A DNA stretch of 64,000 bases. Source: Aliarcobacter cryaerophilus. Lineage in GTDB: Bacteria > Campylobacterota > Campylobacteria > Campylobacterales > Arcobacteraceae. Under the pieces are notes generated by a model. It did no database searches. It was not told the origin of the DNA and saw only the letters and a list, made by a program, of their open reading frames with translations. The translations under genes were made by a program, and so were the position numbers. The stretch covers positions 1,364,001 through 1,428,000 of the forward strand of contig NZ_CP060694.1 in the NCBI RefSeq assembly GCF_014352935.1. Reading direction: 5' to 3'. Every line of letters starts with the position of its first letter. Position 1 is the first letter of the stretch. Positions 9,669 to 18,566 of this stretch are shown here, in pieces.

Positions 9669-10373
9669 TTATTTACCTCTTTTCTTTGCTGGTCTTCTTT
9701 TTGGTTTAGACTCAGGAGTTTCAGATTTTTCAGTTGGAATTCCTTTTGCAAGAACTTCACCTTTAAATATCCAAACTTTAATCCCAATACAACCATAAGC
9801 TGTATGAGCTTCTGCAAAACCATAATCAATTCTAGCTCTTAATGTATGTAAAGGAACTCTTCCTTCTAAATACCACTCAGTTCTTGCCATTTCAGCTCCA
9901 CCAAGTCTTCCAGAAACAGATACTTTAATACCTTTTGCTCCACCTTTAAGTGCATTTTGCATAACTCTTTTCATAGCTCTTCTAAATGCAACCCTTCTTT
10001 CTAATTGTTGAGCAACATTCTCAGCTGAAAGTAGTGCAGAAGTTTGAGGTTTTCTCTCTTCTTTAATATTTACAGCTATCTCTTTTCCTACAAGTTTAGA
10101 TAAAGAGTCTTTTAGTTTTTCAACATCTGCACCTTTTTTACCAATGATAATTCCAGGTCTAGCAGCAACAACTGTAACTCTTACTTTTTTTGCAGTTCTT
10201 TCAATAACAGTTTGAGCAATTCCAGCATAATATAACTCTTTTTTAACAAACTTTCTTATTTTGTCATCTTCAGCTACATTTGCAGGCATTGTTTCAAATT
10301 TTGGAAACCATCTAGACTCCCAATTTCTATTAATACCTAATCTTAAACCTATTGGATTAACTTTTTGACCCAT
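9669..10373 (-). CDS. rpsC: 30S ribosomal protein S3
   Basis: Forms part of the mRNA entry channel and helicase. It starts [20 protein letters not shown] and holds the KH domain with [11 protein letters not shown]-like sequence ([19 protein letters not shown]), then [20 protein letters not shown]. The lysine/arginine-rich C-terminal tail is common. 234 residues; overlaps rplV by one base. Confidence 0.98.
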   Translation of the reverse strand: MGQKVNPIGLRLGINRNWESRWFPKFETMPANVAEDDKIRKFVKKELYYAGIAQTVIERTAKKVRVTVVAARPGIIIGKKGADVEKLKDSLSKLVGKEIAVNIKEERKPQTSALLSAENVAQQLERRVAFRRAMKRVMQNALKGGAKGIKVSVSGRLGGAEMARTEWYLEGRVPLHTLRARIDYGFAEAHTAYGCIGIKVWIFKGEVLAKGIPTEKSETPESKPKRRPAKKRGK

Positions 10374-10705
10374 TACTTGTCTCCTTTTGTAGATGCAGCT
10401 ACTTCAATCATAATATGTGCAGTTGGTTTATGCTTTGGTGAAGCTGAACCTCTTGCTCTTGGAGTAAATCTTTTAAGAACTGGTCCTTTGTCTACTCTAG
10501 CACTTGTAATTACTGCATCAGCTGAATCCAATCCAGAGTTTGCAACAGCAGAAGCTATTACTTTAGATATAATTCCAGCAGCTTTGTTTGGAGTAAATTG
10601 TAAAGATGCAATTGCATACTCTGCATTCATCCCTTGAACTTCTCTAGCAATTAATCTTGCTTTAATAGGAGAAACTCTAATAAATTTTAATATCGCTCTT
10701 GCCAT
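10373..10705 (-). CDS. rplV: 50S ribosomal protein L22
   Basis: Lines the exit tunnel; its beta-hairpin loop is the site of macrolide-resistance changes in other bacteria. Conserved: [20 protein letters not shown] at the start and [19 protein letters not shown] in the hairpin, both intact. 110 residues, located between rpsS and rpsC in the standard order. Confidence 0.97.
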   Translation of the reverse strand: MARAILKFIRVSPIKARLIAREVQGMNAEYAIASLQFTPNKAAGIISKVIASAVANSGLDSADAVITSARVDKGPVLKRFTPRARGSASPKHKPTAHIMIEVAASTKGDK

Positions 10706-10707
10706 TA

Positions 10708-10983
10708 TTACGCCTTTCTTTGAACAGAACCTTTATGGCCCTTAAATGTTCTAGTTGGTGCAAACTCACCTAATTTATACCCAACATGGTTCTCTGTAAC
10801 ATTTACAGGAACAAAGTTTCTACCATTATGTACATTAAATGTTAATCCAATCATATCTGGAAGAATTGTAGATCTTCTTGACCATGTTTTAATTGGTTTT
10901 TTATCTTTTGAACTATTAGCAGCCACAACTTTTTTTAGTAAGTGTGAATCTACAAAAGGTCCTTTTTTTATTGATCTTGCCAT
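10708..10983 (-). CDS. rpsS: 30S ribosomal protein S19
   Basis: Small-subunit head protein contacting S13 and the A-site finger. The signature [19 protein letters not shown] and the C-terminal [16 protein letters not shown] are present. 91 residues, typical. It follows rplB by nine bases. Confidence 0.98.
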   Translation of the reverse strand: MARSIKKGPFVDSHLLKKVVAANSSKDKKPIKTWSRRSTILPDMIGLTFNVHNGRNFVPVNVTENHVGYKLGEFAPTRTFKGHKGSVQRKA

Positions 10984-10992
10984 CTTAAACCC

Positions 10993-11820
10993 TTACTTCT
11001 TTTTTCTTGAAATGATTAGTTTATCACTAGCTTTTTTCTTTCTAGTTTTATAACCTTTAGTTGGCATACCCCATGGAGTAACAGGATGTCTTCCAGAATT
11101 CGTTTTACCTTCTCCTCCCCCGTGTGGGTGATCAATAGGGTTCATCGCAGATCCTCTTGTTTGAGGTCTAATTCCTAAGTGTCTTGTTCTACCAGCTTTA
11201 CCAATTACCATATTTATATAATCCCCGTTTCCAACTACACCAATAGTAGCCATACAAACTCCAAGGATTTTTCTCATTTCACCAGATGGTAATCTTAAGA
11301 TAACATATTTATCTTCTCTTCCCATAATTTGTGCATATCCACCAGCACTTCTAGCAATTTGAGCACCTTTACCTGGTTTTAACTCAATATTGTGAACCAT
11401 TGTTCCAACAGGAATACTTACTAGTTGCATAGCATTTCCTGGTAAAATATCAAGTCCAGAAATAGCAGCTTGAACTTTATCTCCTACTTTTAAACCAGCA
11501 GGTTGAATAATATATCTTTTATCACCATCAGCATATGAAACTAAGCTAATTCTACAGTTTCTATATGGGTCATACTCAACAGTTGCAATAGTACCTTCTA
11601 TACCAAATTTATTTCTTTTGAAATCAATAATTCTATATAATTTTTTTGCACCTGCTTCTTTGTGTCTTGATGTAATTCTTCCATTATTATTTCTACCAGC
11701 ATTTGCTTTTACTCTTACAAGTAAAGATCTAACTGTTGGTTTTGAAGTAATATCAGAGCTATCGATAACTGACATAAATCTTCTAGCAGGAGTTATAGGT
11801 CTAAATTTTTTAATTGACAT
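10993..11820 (-). CDS. rplB: 50S ribosomal protein L2
   Basis: Core protein close to the peptidyl-transferase centre. The C-terminal signature [19 protein letters not shown] includes the conserved histidine region, and [19 protein letters not shown] is seen near the N-terminus. 275 residues, usual size. Positioned after rplW and before rpsS as in other S10 operons. Confidence 0.98.
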   Translation of the reverse strand: MSIKKFRPITPARRFMSVIDSSDITSKPTVRSLLVRVKANAGRNNNGRITSRHKEAGAKKLYRIIDFKRNKFGIEGTIATVEYDPYRNCRISLVSYADGDKRYIIQPAGLKVGDKVQAAISGLDILPGNAMQLVSIPVGTMVHNIELKPGKGAQIARSAGGYAQIMGREDKYVILRLPSGEMRKILGVCMATIGVVGNGDYINMVIGKAGRTRHLGIRPQTRGSAMNPIDHPHGGGEGKTNSGRHPVTPWGMPTKGYKTRKKKASDKLIISRKKK

Positions 11821-11830
11821 TTTTTACTCC

Positions 11831-12112
11831 TTATGCTGAAAGGTTCGCAATTGCTGCGCCCTCTGGTAATGTTACATAGAATTTTTTAAAGTCAACTCTT
11901 TTTCCAAGTTTTCCTCTAAATCTTTTAACTTTACCATCTTGTCTTAAAGAGTTAATTTTTGTTGGAACAACTCCAAAATACTCTTTGAAAACCTCTTTTA
12001 AACCTGTTTTAGTCATTCTAGGACTAGTTTGAACAACGATTACACCATTTTCTTGAAGCTCGATTGTTTTTTCTGTATATAAAATTGATTTAATATCTGT
12101 TATATCTGCCAT
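11831..12112 (-). CDS. rplW: 50S ribosomal protein L23
   Basis: Exit-site protein that docks trigger factor and the signal recognition particle; trigger factor itself is encoded at 25328-26629. The sequence has the early [15 protein letters not shown] stretch and [19 protein letters not shown] in the loop. 93 residues. It starts one base after rplD ends. Confidence 0.95.
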   Translation of the reverse strand: MADITDIKSILYTEKTIELQENGVIVVQTSPRMTKTGLKEVFKEYFGVVPTKINSLRQDGKVKRFRGKLGKRVDFKKFYVTLPEGAAIANLSA

Positions 12113-12113
12113 C

Positions 12114-12725
12114 TTAAGCCTCTTTTGTTAATGCTTCTAGTACTGATTTTTCAATTAGTACAGAGTGATATACAGCAATTAAGTATGCATTTACTTCTTG
12201 CTTTTCAATCATATAACAGTTTTTAATATTTCTAAACGCTAAATAAGTTTTTTCATCAATTGTATCAACAACAATTAATGTATCTCTTTTGTTTAGTTTA
12301 CTTAAAACTGCAACCGCATCTTTAGTTTTACCTGATTCTAATTTAATTGAATCAACTGCAAAAAGTGAACCATTTTGAGCTTGTGCATTTAAAGCATATT
12401 TAAGTGCAAGAGCTTTTTGTTTTTTATTTACTTTTTGCTCGTAGTTTCTTTTTGTAGGACCAAAAACAACTCCACCGCCAACAAATAAAGGTGATCTTTT
12501 AGATCCCCATCTTGCAGCTCCACTACCTTTTTGTGCTTTAGGTTTTTTACCACCACCACTTACTTGTGCTCTAGTTTTCGCAGCTGCTGTATTTGATCTT
12601 AAAGATGATAAATACGATTTTACATATAAGTATAAATTGTGTTTATTAATCTCTTCATAATTAGCAGGTAAAACTAATTCACCACTATTTTCAAATTTTG
12701 TATTTAATACTATTGCTTTACTCAT
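12114..12725 (-). CDS. rplD: 50S ribosomal protein L4
   Basis: Exit-tunnel protein; in E. coli it also represses the S10 operon by binding its leader. The extended tunnel loop is clear ([20 protein letters not shown] then [19 protein letters not shown]). 203 residues. It overlaps the end of rplC by four bases. No E. coli-like long leader is present before rpsJ, so the same autoregulation is not evident. Confidence 0.97.
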   Translation of the reverse strand: MSKAIVLNTKFENSGELVLPANYEEINKHNLYLYVKSYLSSLRSNTAAAKTRAQVSGGGKKPKAQKGSGAARWGSKRSPLFVGGGVVFGPTKRNYEQKVNKKQKALALKYALNAQAQNGSLFAVDSIKLESGKTKDAVAVLSKLNKRDTLIVVDTIDEKTYLAFRNIKNCYMIEKQEVNAYLIAVYHSVLIEKSVLEALTKEA

Positions 12726-13297
12726 TTAGCAACCTTTACTTTTCCTAATGAACCATTTGGACCAGATACTGAACCTTTAAGAACTAAAACTCCAGATTCT
12801 GCATCAAATGATAAAACTTCATTTTTTACAGATACATTTGTATTTCCGTATTGTCCTGGCATTTTTTTACCTGGTTGAACTCTTCCTGGGAACTCACAGT
12901 TACCAATTGAACCTGTTCTCTTACCCATTCTATGTCCGTGAGAACTTCTTCCACCAGCAAAATTCCATCTTTTTACAACCCCTGAGAAACCTCTACCTTT
13001 TGTTCTAAAAGTTGTTTTAACGATTTTTGCTTCACCTAAACCAGTAACATCTAAATCTCCAGCTTCACTATTTGCTACAGTAATTGTTGCAAATCTGTTA
13101 AACTCTTTAGATAGGTTATATTTTTTTTGTTGTCCCTCAATAGCTTTGTTAAATTTTTTACCACTGCTATAAGAAACTAGTGCTACACCATCAGTTACTT
13201 GACATACTTTTGTATCAATAACTTTTAAAAGTGTAACCGCTGTACTAGGAACAGATACTGTTCTACTCATACCGATTTTTTGAACTATAAATTCCAT
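12722..13297 (-). CDS. rplC: 50S ribosomal protein L3
   Basis: Early assembly protein that reaches the peptidyl-transferase centre. Conserved: [16 protein letters not shown]-like sequence ([20 protein letters not shown]) and [20 protein letters not shown]. At 191 residues it is slightly shorter than E. coli L3 (209). It is the second gene of the S10 operon. Confidence 0.97.
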   Translation of the reverse strand: MEFIVQKIGMSRTVSVPSTAVTLLKVIDTKVCQVTDGVALVSYSSGKKFNKAIEGQQKKYNLSKEFNRFATITVANSEAGDLDVTGLGEAKIVKTTFRTKGRGFSGVVKRWNFAGGRSSHGHRMGKRTGSIGNCEFPGRVQPGKKMPGQYGNTNVSVKNEVLSFDAESGVLVLKGSVSGPNGSLGKVKVAK

Positions 13298-13316
13298 CTT
13301 GTATTACCCTTTCTAC

Positions 13317-13631
13317 TTATTCTTGACCCATTGATCTTACTTCAACATCAACCTCAGGAGCTAAGTCTAGTTTCATTAAAGAATCAACTGTATCAGCTGT
13401 TGCTGAAATAATGTCAATAATTCTTGAATGAACTCTAATCTCAAATTGCTCTCTTGAATCTTTGTTTACGTGAGGACCTTTGATAACTGTATATCTTCTG
13501 ATTTTTGTAGGAAGAGGGATTGGACCTCTTAAATCAGCACCAGTTCTTTTAACAGCTTCAACTATTGAAGCAACACTTCTGTCTAAAACTCTATGATCAT
13601 AAGCTTTAAGCTTTAATCTGATTTTTTCCAT
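13317..13631 (-). CDS. rpsJ: 30S ribosomal protein S10
   Basis: First gene of the operon; also the NusE partner in antitermination. The 104-residue sequence opens [20 protein letters not shown] and contains [14 protein letters not shown], both diagnostic. The start codon lies about 67 bases downstream of the consensus -10 box, leaving a short leader of roughly 60 bases. Confidence 0.98.
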   Translation of the reverse strand: MEKIRLKLKAYDHRVLDRSVASIVEAVKRTGADLRGPIPLPTKIRRYTVIKGPHVNKDSREQFEIRVHSRIIDIISATADTVDSLMKLDLAPEVDVEVRSMGQE

Positions 13632-13698
13632 ATATTTTTTCCTTTAAAGAACTCGTTAGACACCAAAAAATGGCTCTAACCACATTAAGTGGACGCGG

Positions 13699-13727
13699 AT
13701 TATAACTTAAGTTACGTTAAATGTCAA
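13699..13727 (-). promoter_or_regulatory. Consensus sigma70 promoter of the S10 operon
   Basis: Read on the minus strand there is a perfect -35 TTGACA (13722-13727), a 17-base spacer and a perfect -10 TATAAT (13699-13704). Transcription would begin near 13692 and run into rpsJ. Most promoters in this phylum lack a clear -35 element, so this is an unusually strong one, as suits the operon. Confidence 0.9.
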
Positions 13728-13743
13728 TAATTATGGGGCTTTT

Positions 13744-13769
13744 GGAAATAAATTGACAAATTTATTTCC
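13744..13769. repeat. Perfect inverted repeat upstream of the S10 promoter
   Basis: GGAAATAAATT, spacer GACA, then its exact complement: an 11-base palindrome ending about 17 bases upstream of the -35 box. A second overlapping inverted repeat, TTCCTTT/AAAGGAA, spans 13766-13782. There is no T tract on the minus strand, so an operator, or a processing or termination site for the acetyltransferase gene, are all possible. Confidence 0.5.
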
Positions 13770-13840
13770 TTTGAAAAAGGAATAAAAATAAGTTTTTAGC
13801 ATAAAATAAGTTATAATTAAGAATAGATAGTTGAGTATCT

Positions 13841-14347
13841 TTATAGATATTTTATATACAAATTTCTTGGAAAAGATTGTCTTGAAAACTCTTTTATAAA
13901 TTTCATATTTAAGTTCCTTAAAGAGATATTGCTAGCAATATTATCAGGATGAGCAGTTGCAATTATATATTTTAACCCTTTATCTCTAGCAACTTCTATA
14001 AGCTTCTTATTTATATTTAACATACATTTTTTTCCTCTAGCACTTTTTAAAGTCATTGAAGCACCAATTTCAGCACAATAATTTGTTTGTATATTAAGAG
14101 TTTCTAGTTCATATTTTAAATCTTCAATATCCAAAAATAGCCCTGATATAGAAAGTAGTTCTTTTTCATTGAAGTAACCATAAAATATAGTTTTATCATC
14201 TTTTATTGAGTTCTCTAAAATATTATCAATCTCATCTTCAGTAAAAAAACCTATAAAAAACTCTGGATTTTCTAACTCTTTTTCTGTAATATCGTTTATT
14301 TTCTTAAAGTCATTTTTATGACTTCTGTTTAATCTTATTAACTCCAT
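13841..14347 (-). CDS. GNAT-family N-acetyltransferase
   Basis: Probable acetyl-CoA-dependent acetyltransferase of unknown substrate. The 168-residue protein ends in the typical GNAT layout: a long stretch of small-residue strand and helix (GASMTLKSARGKKCMLNINKK, where the acetyl-CoA loop would lie), then LKYIIATAHPDNIASNISLR, followed by NLNMKF, the usual 'return as second-best substrate' strand. A weak AAAGG lies before the ATG. It is followed downstream by the S10 promoter region and preceded by the TSUP transporter gene 18 bases away, so both may be one transcript. Family fairly sure; partner unknown. Confidence 0.7.
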   Translation of the reverse strand: MELIRLNRSHKNDFKKINDITEKELENPEFFIGFFTEDEIDNILENSIKDDKTIFYGYFNEKELLSISGLFLDIEDLKYELETLNIQTNYCAEIGASMTLKSARGKKCMLNINKKLIEVARDKGLKYIIATAHPDNIASNISLRNLNMKFIKEFSRQSFPRNLYIKYL

Positions 14348-14365
14348 TTTATAACCTTTTAAATT

Positions 14366-15115
14366 CTAAATTATCTTTACTATAATATCTACAATAAGTT
14401 TTATAGCTAAAATTGTAAGTAGTGTTTTTAGAATAATTGTAAATTTTTTACCATCTATTAAATTTCTTGCTTTTGTTCCAACAAAACTTCCTGCAACAGC
14501 TCCAAAAATCATAGCAATAATAATCCAAATAAAGTCAAAGAATACAAAACCAAAATAGATAAAAACAACAACTTTTAGAAAATGAGTTATACTCATCAAA
14601 GCAGCTCCAGTTGCTACAACTTTATCTTTATCTTGATAATCTTTAAATAATAGTGTCATAGTAAGTGGTCCAGTAGCACCAACAACCATAGAAAGCCCTG
14701 TTTGAAAAAAACCTGCTAAATAGTAATTTTCATATCTTTTAATCTTTTCATTAAATTTTTCACTCCAAAGAGAAAGTAAAATATAGACTCCAATAAATAA
14801 AGGAACATATTCAAGAGAGATAAAACTCAAAATTCCAGCAAATAAGCCTATTCCTAAAACTGAACCTATTAAAAACTTTGGTATTACTTCATATTGAATA
14901 TCTTTGTATCCAAAAAAAGCACGGCTTATATTACTACTTACTTGAGTAAGTCCATGAACTGGAATAAGCGCATTTAGAGGCAAAAATGATGGTAAAATTG
15001 CTATTAACATCATTCCACCTCCTATTCCAACAACAGCTGCAATAACTGAAGTTAAAAAAGTAATAACTCCTAAAATAATCTCTGTTGAAGTTAAAATAGA
15101 AATAAATTCTGACAT
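14366..15115 (-). CDS. TSUP (TauE/SafE) family membrane transporter
   Basis: Eight or so hydrophobic segments over 249 residues, with the glycine-rich repeat VVGIGGGMMLIAILPSFL near the N-terminus and the paired VGATGPLTMTLLF in the second half, both characteristic of the TauE/SafE family that moves sulphite, organosulphonates or similar anions across the inner membrane. Substrate cannot be told from sequence. It lies directly upstream of the acetyltransferase gene on the same strand. Confidence 0.88.
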   Translation of the reverse strand: MSEFISILTSTEIILGVITFLTSVIAAVVGIGGGMMLIAILPSFLPLNALIPVHGLTQVSSNISRAFFGYKDIQYEVIPKFLIGSVLGIGLFAGILSFISLEYVPLFIGVYILLSLWSEKFNEKIKRYENYYLAGFFQTGLSMVVGATGPLTMTLLFKDYQDKDKVVATGAALMSITHFLKVVVFIYFGFVFFDFIWIIIAMIFGAVAGSFVGTKARNLIDGKKFTIILKTLLTILAIKLIVDIIVKII

Positions 15116-15209
15116 ATATTTTTCCCAATTAAAAAGATTTTGTAAAATATCAAATAAACCCTTTATTATTGAAATATAGTTATACTTTAAATTAAAAAAA
15201 GGAAAAAAT

Positions 15210-15464
15210 ATGAAATTACTTCTTATTATTACTATATTTTTATCAAATTTATTATTTGCAGATTCAAACTATAATAAAAATTATAGTGGAAAAATAGATA
15301 TGCACGGTGGAAAAAGTGAAAATATTTTAAATGATAAAAACAGTTTATCAAATAAAGATTTTAAAAATATTGGTATAAATAAACCAACAACACCAACTCA
15401 CCCAAAAGAGCCATCAAGCTTAATAAAAGATGAAAAAAAAGATATAAAGGAAATTAGAAAATAA
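15210..15464 (+). CDS. Small predicted secreted protein
   Basis: Not recognised. 84 residues: a clean signal peptide (MKLLLIITIFLSNLLFA, cleavage expected near Ala17), then a hydrophilic tail rich in Asn, Lys and Ser with KPTTPTHPKEPSSL near the end. The mature part of about 67 residues looks disordered. AAAGGAAAAA stands before the ATG. Its stop shares an A with the ATG of the exonuclease III gene, so the two are translationally coupled, but no functional link is evident. Confidence 0.65.
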   Translation: MKLLLIITIFLSNLLFADSNYNKNYSGKIDMHGGKSENILNDKNSLSNKDFKNIGINKPTTPTHPKEPSSLIKDEKKDIKEIRK

Positions 15465-16252
15465 TGACAAAAAGATATAAATTTATCTCTTGGAATGTAA
15501 ATGGTATCAGAGCAGTTGATAAAAAAGAGGCTTTAAAATGGGTAGACGATTACAATATTGATATTTTAGGAGTTCAAGAGACAAAATCACAAAAAGATCA
15601 AATACCAAAATCAATATTTAATAAAGAGTTTTCTTTTAAAACTGCTAGTCAATCAAAAATAAAAGGAAGAAGTGGAACAGCCCTATTTTCAGATATTAAC
15701 ACTACTTTTGATTGCACTTGTCCTAGTGTAGATATTTTAGATGAAGGACGAATAAATGAAGTTCATTTTAATTTAGGAAATAAAGATATAGCATTTTTTA
15801 ATGTATATTTCCCAAATGGGCAAAGCTCTCAAGAGAGACTTGAATATAAAATGGAGTTTTACGATAGATTTTTAAATCATTGTGAAAATTTAAAAAAAGA
15901 TGGAAAATCAATAATTGTTTGTGGTGATGTTAATACAGCTCATACTGAAATTGATATTGCACGTCCAAAAGCAAATGAAAATACAAGTGGTTTTTTAAAA
16001 ATGGAAAGAGATTGGATAACAAAATTCTTAAATCATGGATATATTGATACTTTTAGACTCATAAATGGTGATTTAAAAGATAAGTACTCTTGGTGGAGTT
16101 ATAGAGCAAATGCTAGAGAGAATAATGTTGGATGGAGAATTGACTATTTTTATGTAAGTTCTGATTTAAAAGATTTTGTAAAAGATGCTTATATTTTAGA
16201 TGATATTTTTGGAAGCGATCACTGTCCTATTGGACTTGAAATAGAAATTTAG
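15464..16252 (+). CDS. xth: Exodeoxyribonuclease III
   Basis: AP endonuclease and 3'-5' exonuclease of base-excision repair. The 262-residue protein has the whole metal-dependent EEP catalytic set: ISWNVNGIRAV with the first Asn, the metal-binding Glu in LGVQETK, FFNVYFPNG, the Asp/Asn pair in VCGDVNTAH, WRIDYFYVS, and the final GSDHCPIGLEI with the catalytic Asp-His. Length matches the ExoA type. It overlaps the preceding small secreted-protein gene by one base. Confidence 0.96.
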   Translation: MTKRYKFISWNVNGIRAVDKKEALKWVDDYNIDILGVQETKSQKDQIPKSIFNKEFSFKTASQSKIKGRSGTALFSDINTTFDCTCPSVDILDEGRINEVHFNLGNKDIAFFNVYFPNGQSSQERLEYKMEFYDRFLNHCENLKKDGKSIIVCGDVNTAHTEIDIARPKANENTSGFLKMERDWITKFLNHGYIDTFRLINGDLKDKYSWWSYRANARENNVGWRIDYFYVSSDLKDFVKDAYILDDIFGSDHCPIGLEIEI

Positions 16253-16269
16253 AAATTTGTTTACAAATA

Positions 16270-17727
16270 TTAAGGTCTAAAAACCTTTATATTTGTATAT
16301 TTTCCTTCATCTTTTAAATATTGTCCATGAAGTTGGCTTAAAACACCTTTATCACAATATAGAAGATAAGTTTTTGAACTATCTAATTTCTTAAACTCTT
16401 TTTTTAAATCATAAAATGGTATTTTTAAAACTTCACCAGAAGCTTTTAAAATGTCACTACTTTGTCTTATATCAACTACTATTTCATTTTCACCAACACT
16501 ATTTACAACTTCTAAAGTTCCAACTTCACAAACATCATCTAATACCTCATCAATATTTTTAATTTTTGCATTTTTAATAGCTTCTTCTAAGATAGTATAA
16601 TCAAAATTCTTCGCCTCTTTTTCAACTCTATCGAAACTGCCTGCTGTTACAGGATGTTGAGAAATCACTCCACAATACTCAGGCATTGCTTCTGCAAATT
16701 TCTTTGTACCAATTTTTGTTGCAATATCAATAATATCTGGTTTACTCATCATAGCTAATGGTCTTAAAATCAAAATATCGCTTGCACTATCTATTAAACT
16801 TAAGTTTCTTAAAGTCTGGCTTGAAACTTGAGCAACACTTTCACCTGTCATTAAAGCATCAATCTTCATATCTTTTGCAACTTTTTGAGCCGCAATTATC
16901 ATAAGTCTTTTTAACATAACTCCCATATAAGATGGGCTAATATCTTTAAAAATTTGTCCTACAACATCTTCAAAAGGAATAGTAATAAATGAAACTCTAT
17001 GTGATGAAGCAAATTTATTCCACAAATACCAAGATACTTGCTTAACGCCTATTTCATGAGCAATTCCACCCAAATTAAAAAAGATAAAATGTGTTTTAAG
17101 ACCTCTTTTAATAGATAAATATGAAGCAACAGTTGAATCAAATCCACCTGACATCAAAGATAAAATCTCACCTTGACTTCCTAGTGGAAAGCCTCCTAAT
17201 CCTTGATGTTTTTGTGTAATAATATTTAATTTATTATGTTCCAACTCAAGTTTTATAGTAACTTCAGCATTTCTAAGATCAACACCTTTTGTTTTATTGT
17301 GTGCTAGCATATAACCACCAACAGTTTGTTCAATATCAATAGATTTAAAATCTTGTGTTCCAACTCTTTTGGCTCGTATTACAAATGTTTTATCAACTAT
17401 CTCTTTTGACATATATTTGTTTACTTCAACTTTTATCTTATCTAAACTATCCATTTCATTTATTTGTATAGCTTCTAAAACCTGATCAATTCCTGGTGTT
17501 TGTAATAGTTTCTCTTTTAAAACTGAAGAGAATTCTAATGGAGTAACTAATTCTATCTTATCAAAAAACTTTTTTAAAACTATTTCATTTGAAATATCTT
17601 TTGAAATTTTTTGCAAATTCATTAAAAGTTGACTTAACATCTGTCTTTTTGCTCTATCACCTTTTATCATAATCTCTGTAAAATATTTAACTATAAATTT
17701 TTGTGTTTTTATCTTATTTTCTATCAT
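16270..17727 (-). CDS. thiI: tRNA 4-thiouridine synthase ThiI with rhodanese domain
   Basis: Makes 4-thiouridine at position 8 of tRNA, and in many bacteria supplies sulphur for thiazole. Order of parts: N-terminal ferredoxin-like and THUMP domain (about 1-170), PP-loop ATPase with SGGFDSTVA near residue 192, and a C-terminal rhodanese-like domain with the active cysteine in YCDKG near residue 457. The partner cysteine in PEYCGV (about 350) is also kept. At 485 residues it matches the long E. coli form, so it may serve both tRNA thiolation and thiamine synthesis. Confidence 0.95.
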   Translation of the reverse strand: MIENKIKTQKFIVKYFTEIMIKGDRAKRQMLSQLLMNLQKISKDISNEIVLKKFFDKIELVTPLEFSSVLKEKLLQTPGIDQVLEAIQINEMDSLDKIKVEVNKYMSKEIVDKTFVIRAKRVGTQDFKSIDIEQTVGGYMLAHNKTKGVDLRNAEVTIKLELEHNKLNIITQKHQGLGGFPLGSQGEILSLMSGGFDSTVASYLSIKRGLKTHFIFFNLGGIAHEIGVKQVSWYLWNKFASSHRVSFITIPFEDVVGQIFKDISPSYMGVMLKRLMIIAAQKVAKDMKIDALMTGESVAQVSSQTLRNLSLIDSASDILILRPLAMMSKPDIIDIATKIGTKKFAEAMPEYCGVISQHPVTAGSFDRVEKEAKNFDYTILEEAIKNAKIKNIDEVLDDVCEVGTLEVVNSVGENEIVVDIRQSSDILKASGEVLKIPFYDLKKEFKKLDSSKTYLLYCDKGVLSQLHGQYLKDEGKYTNIKVFRP

Positions 17728-17811
17728 TAATTGCTTACCTATATTTTTTTAAGTCGGGATTATACCATTTTTTGAGATAATACAGCTTTTACAATATTTA
17801 AAGGGCGAAAT

Positions 17812-18069
17812 ATGGCTTTAGAAACTTTAGAAGATTTAGCAAAAGAGCTAAAAAATGAAGACAATAAAAATGTATATAAAATCTTTGATGATTTTGTTGC
17901 AAAATCAAATTTTAGTGCTGAGGAGCTAGAACAAAAACTAGCAAAAGAGTATGACTGTTTTAAATGTGATAGTTGTGAAAAATTTTACTGCTATGATGAA
18001 TACTCATTTTTTGATGAAGAGTGTATTTACTGTTTTGATAGCGAATCTGACGAGGAAGATGAGTTTTAG
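17812..18069 (+). CDS. Small acidic cysteine-rich protein
   Basis: Not recognised. 85 residues, strongly acidic; the first half is helical (LEDLAKELKNEDN and similar), the second half has six closely spaced cysteines (CFKCDSC, FYC, ECIYC) that could bind a zinc ion or two, and an Asp/Glu-only tail. AAAGGG precedes the ATG. It overlaps the convergent downstream gene by four bases. Could be a metal-binding or regulatory partner; nothing in the neighbourhood fixes a role. Confidence 0.7.
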   Translation: MALETLEDLAKELKNEDNKNVYKIFDDFVAKSNFSAEELEQKLAKEYDCFKCDSCEKFYCYDEYSFFDEECIYCFDSESDEEDEF

Positions 18070-18554
18070 TCGTTAAACTCAGCTTCCAGCTCATCTTTAA
18101 TAATTAAGGCATCTATTTGTCTTGATTTTATCTTTAATGATTTTGACTCTCCAAAACATTTAATCAAAATTTCATTATCTTTTTTTTCTAGTGTAATCTC
18201 ACCAGCTCCTTGAATCACAAAATCTGTAAAAATTCTATTTGCAACTCTTTTAAAACTAAATTTCTTTGGAAAAATAATAAACTTAGAAGATGTAATAATA
18301 TACCTAGAATTTATAACAAAAGATTCTAAAAGCTTTTCTCTTAAAGCCTCTGTTGTTTTTCCTTGTATCAAATCACATTTTAAATCTTCATGTAATAGAC
18401 AAATCCTATCGTCATTTACTTTAAAAAAACCAAACTCATTTGGCTTAACTTTCTCTTTATAAAACTTTTTGAAAACTTCAATATGATCAAATGAGTTTGA
18501 AAAAACTATTAAACTCTTATTTGTCCTTGCAAATTTAGCAAAACTACAAACCAT
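18066..18554 (-). CDS. Hypothetical protein
   Basis: Not recognised. 162 residues, soluble, mixed alpha/beta, lysine- and phenylalanine-rich, no signal peptide or membrane segment. Segments such as SLIVFSNSFDHIEVFKKFY and YIITSSKFIIFPKKFSFKRV suggest a compact domain. It follows the antiporter gene by 12 bases on the same strand, so it is probably co-transcribed with it, and it converges on the small acidic protein gene. Confidence 0.65.
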   Translation of the reverse strand: MVCSFAKFARTNKSLIVFSNSFDHIEVFKKFYKEKVKPNEFGFFKVNDDRICLLHEDLKCDLIQGKTTEALREKLLESFVINSRYIITSSKFIIFPKKFSFKRVANRIFTDFVIQGAGEITLEKKDNEILIKCFGESKSLKIKSRQIDALIIKDELEAEFND

Positions 18555-18566
18555 TTTTTCTTATCC

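Noticed and set aside
18061-18080. Terminator hairpin GAGTTT/AAACTC
   Set aside because: Only six base pairs and within the overlapping ends of two convergent genes; could be chance.
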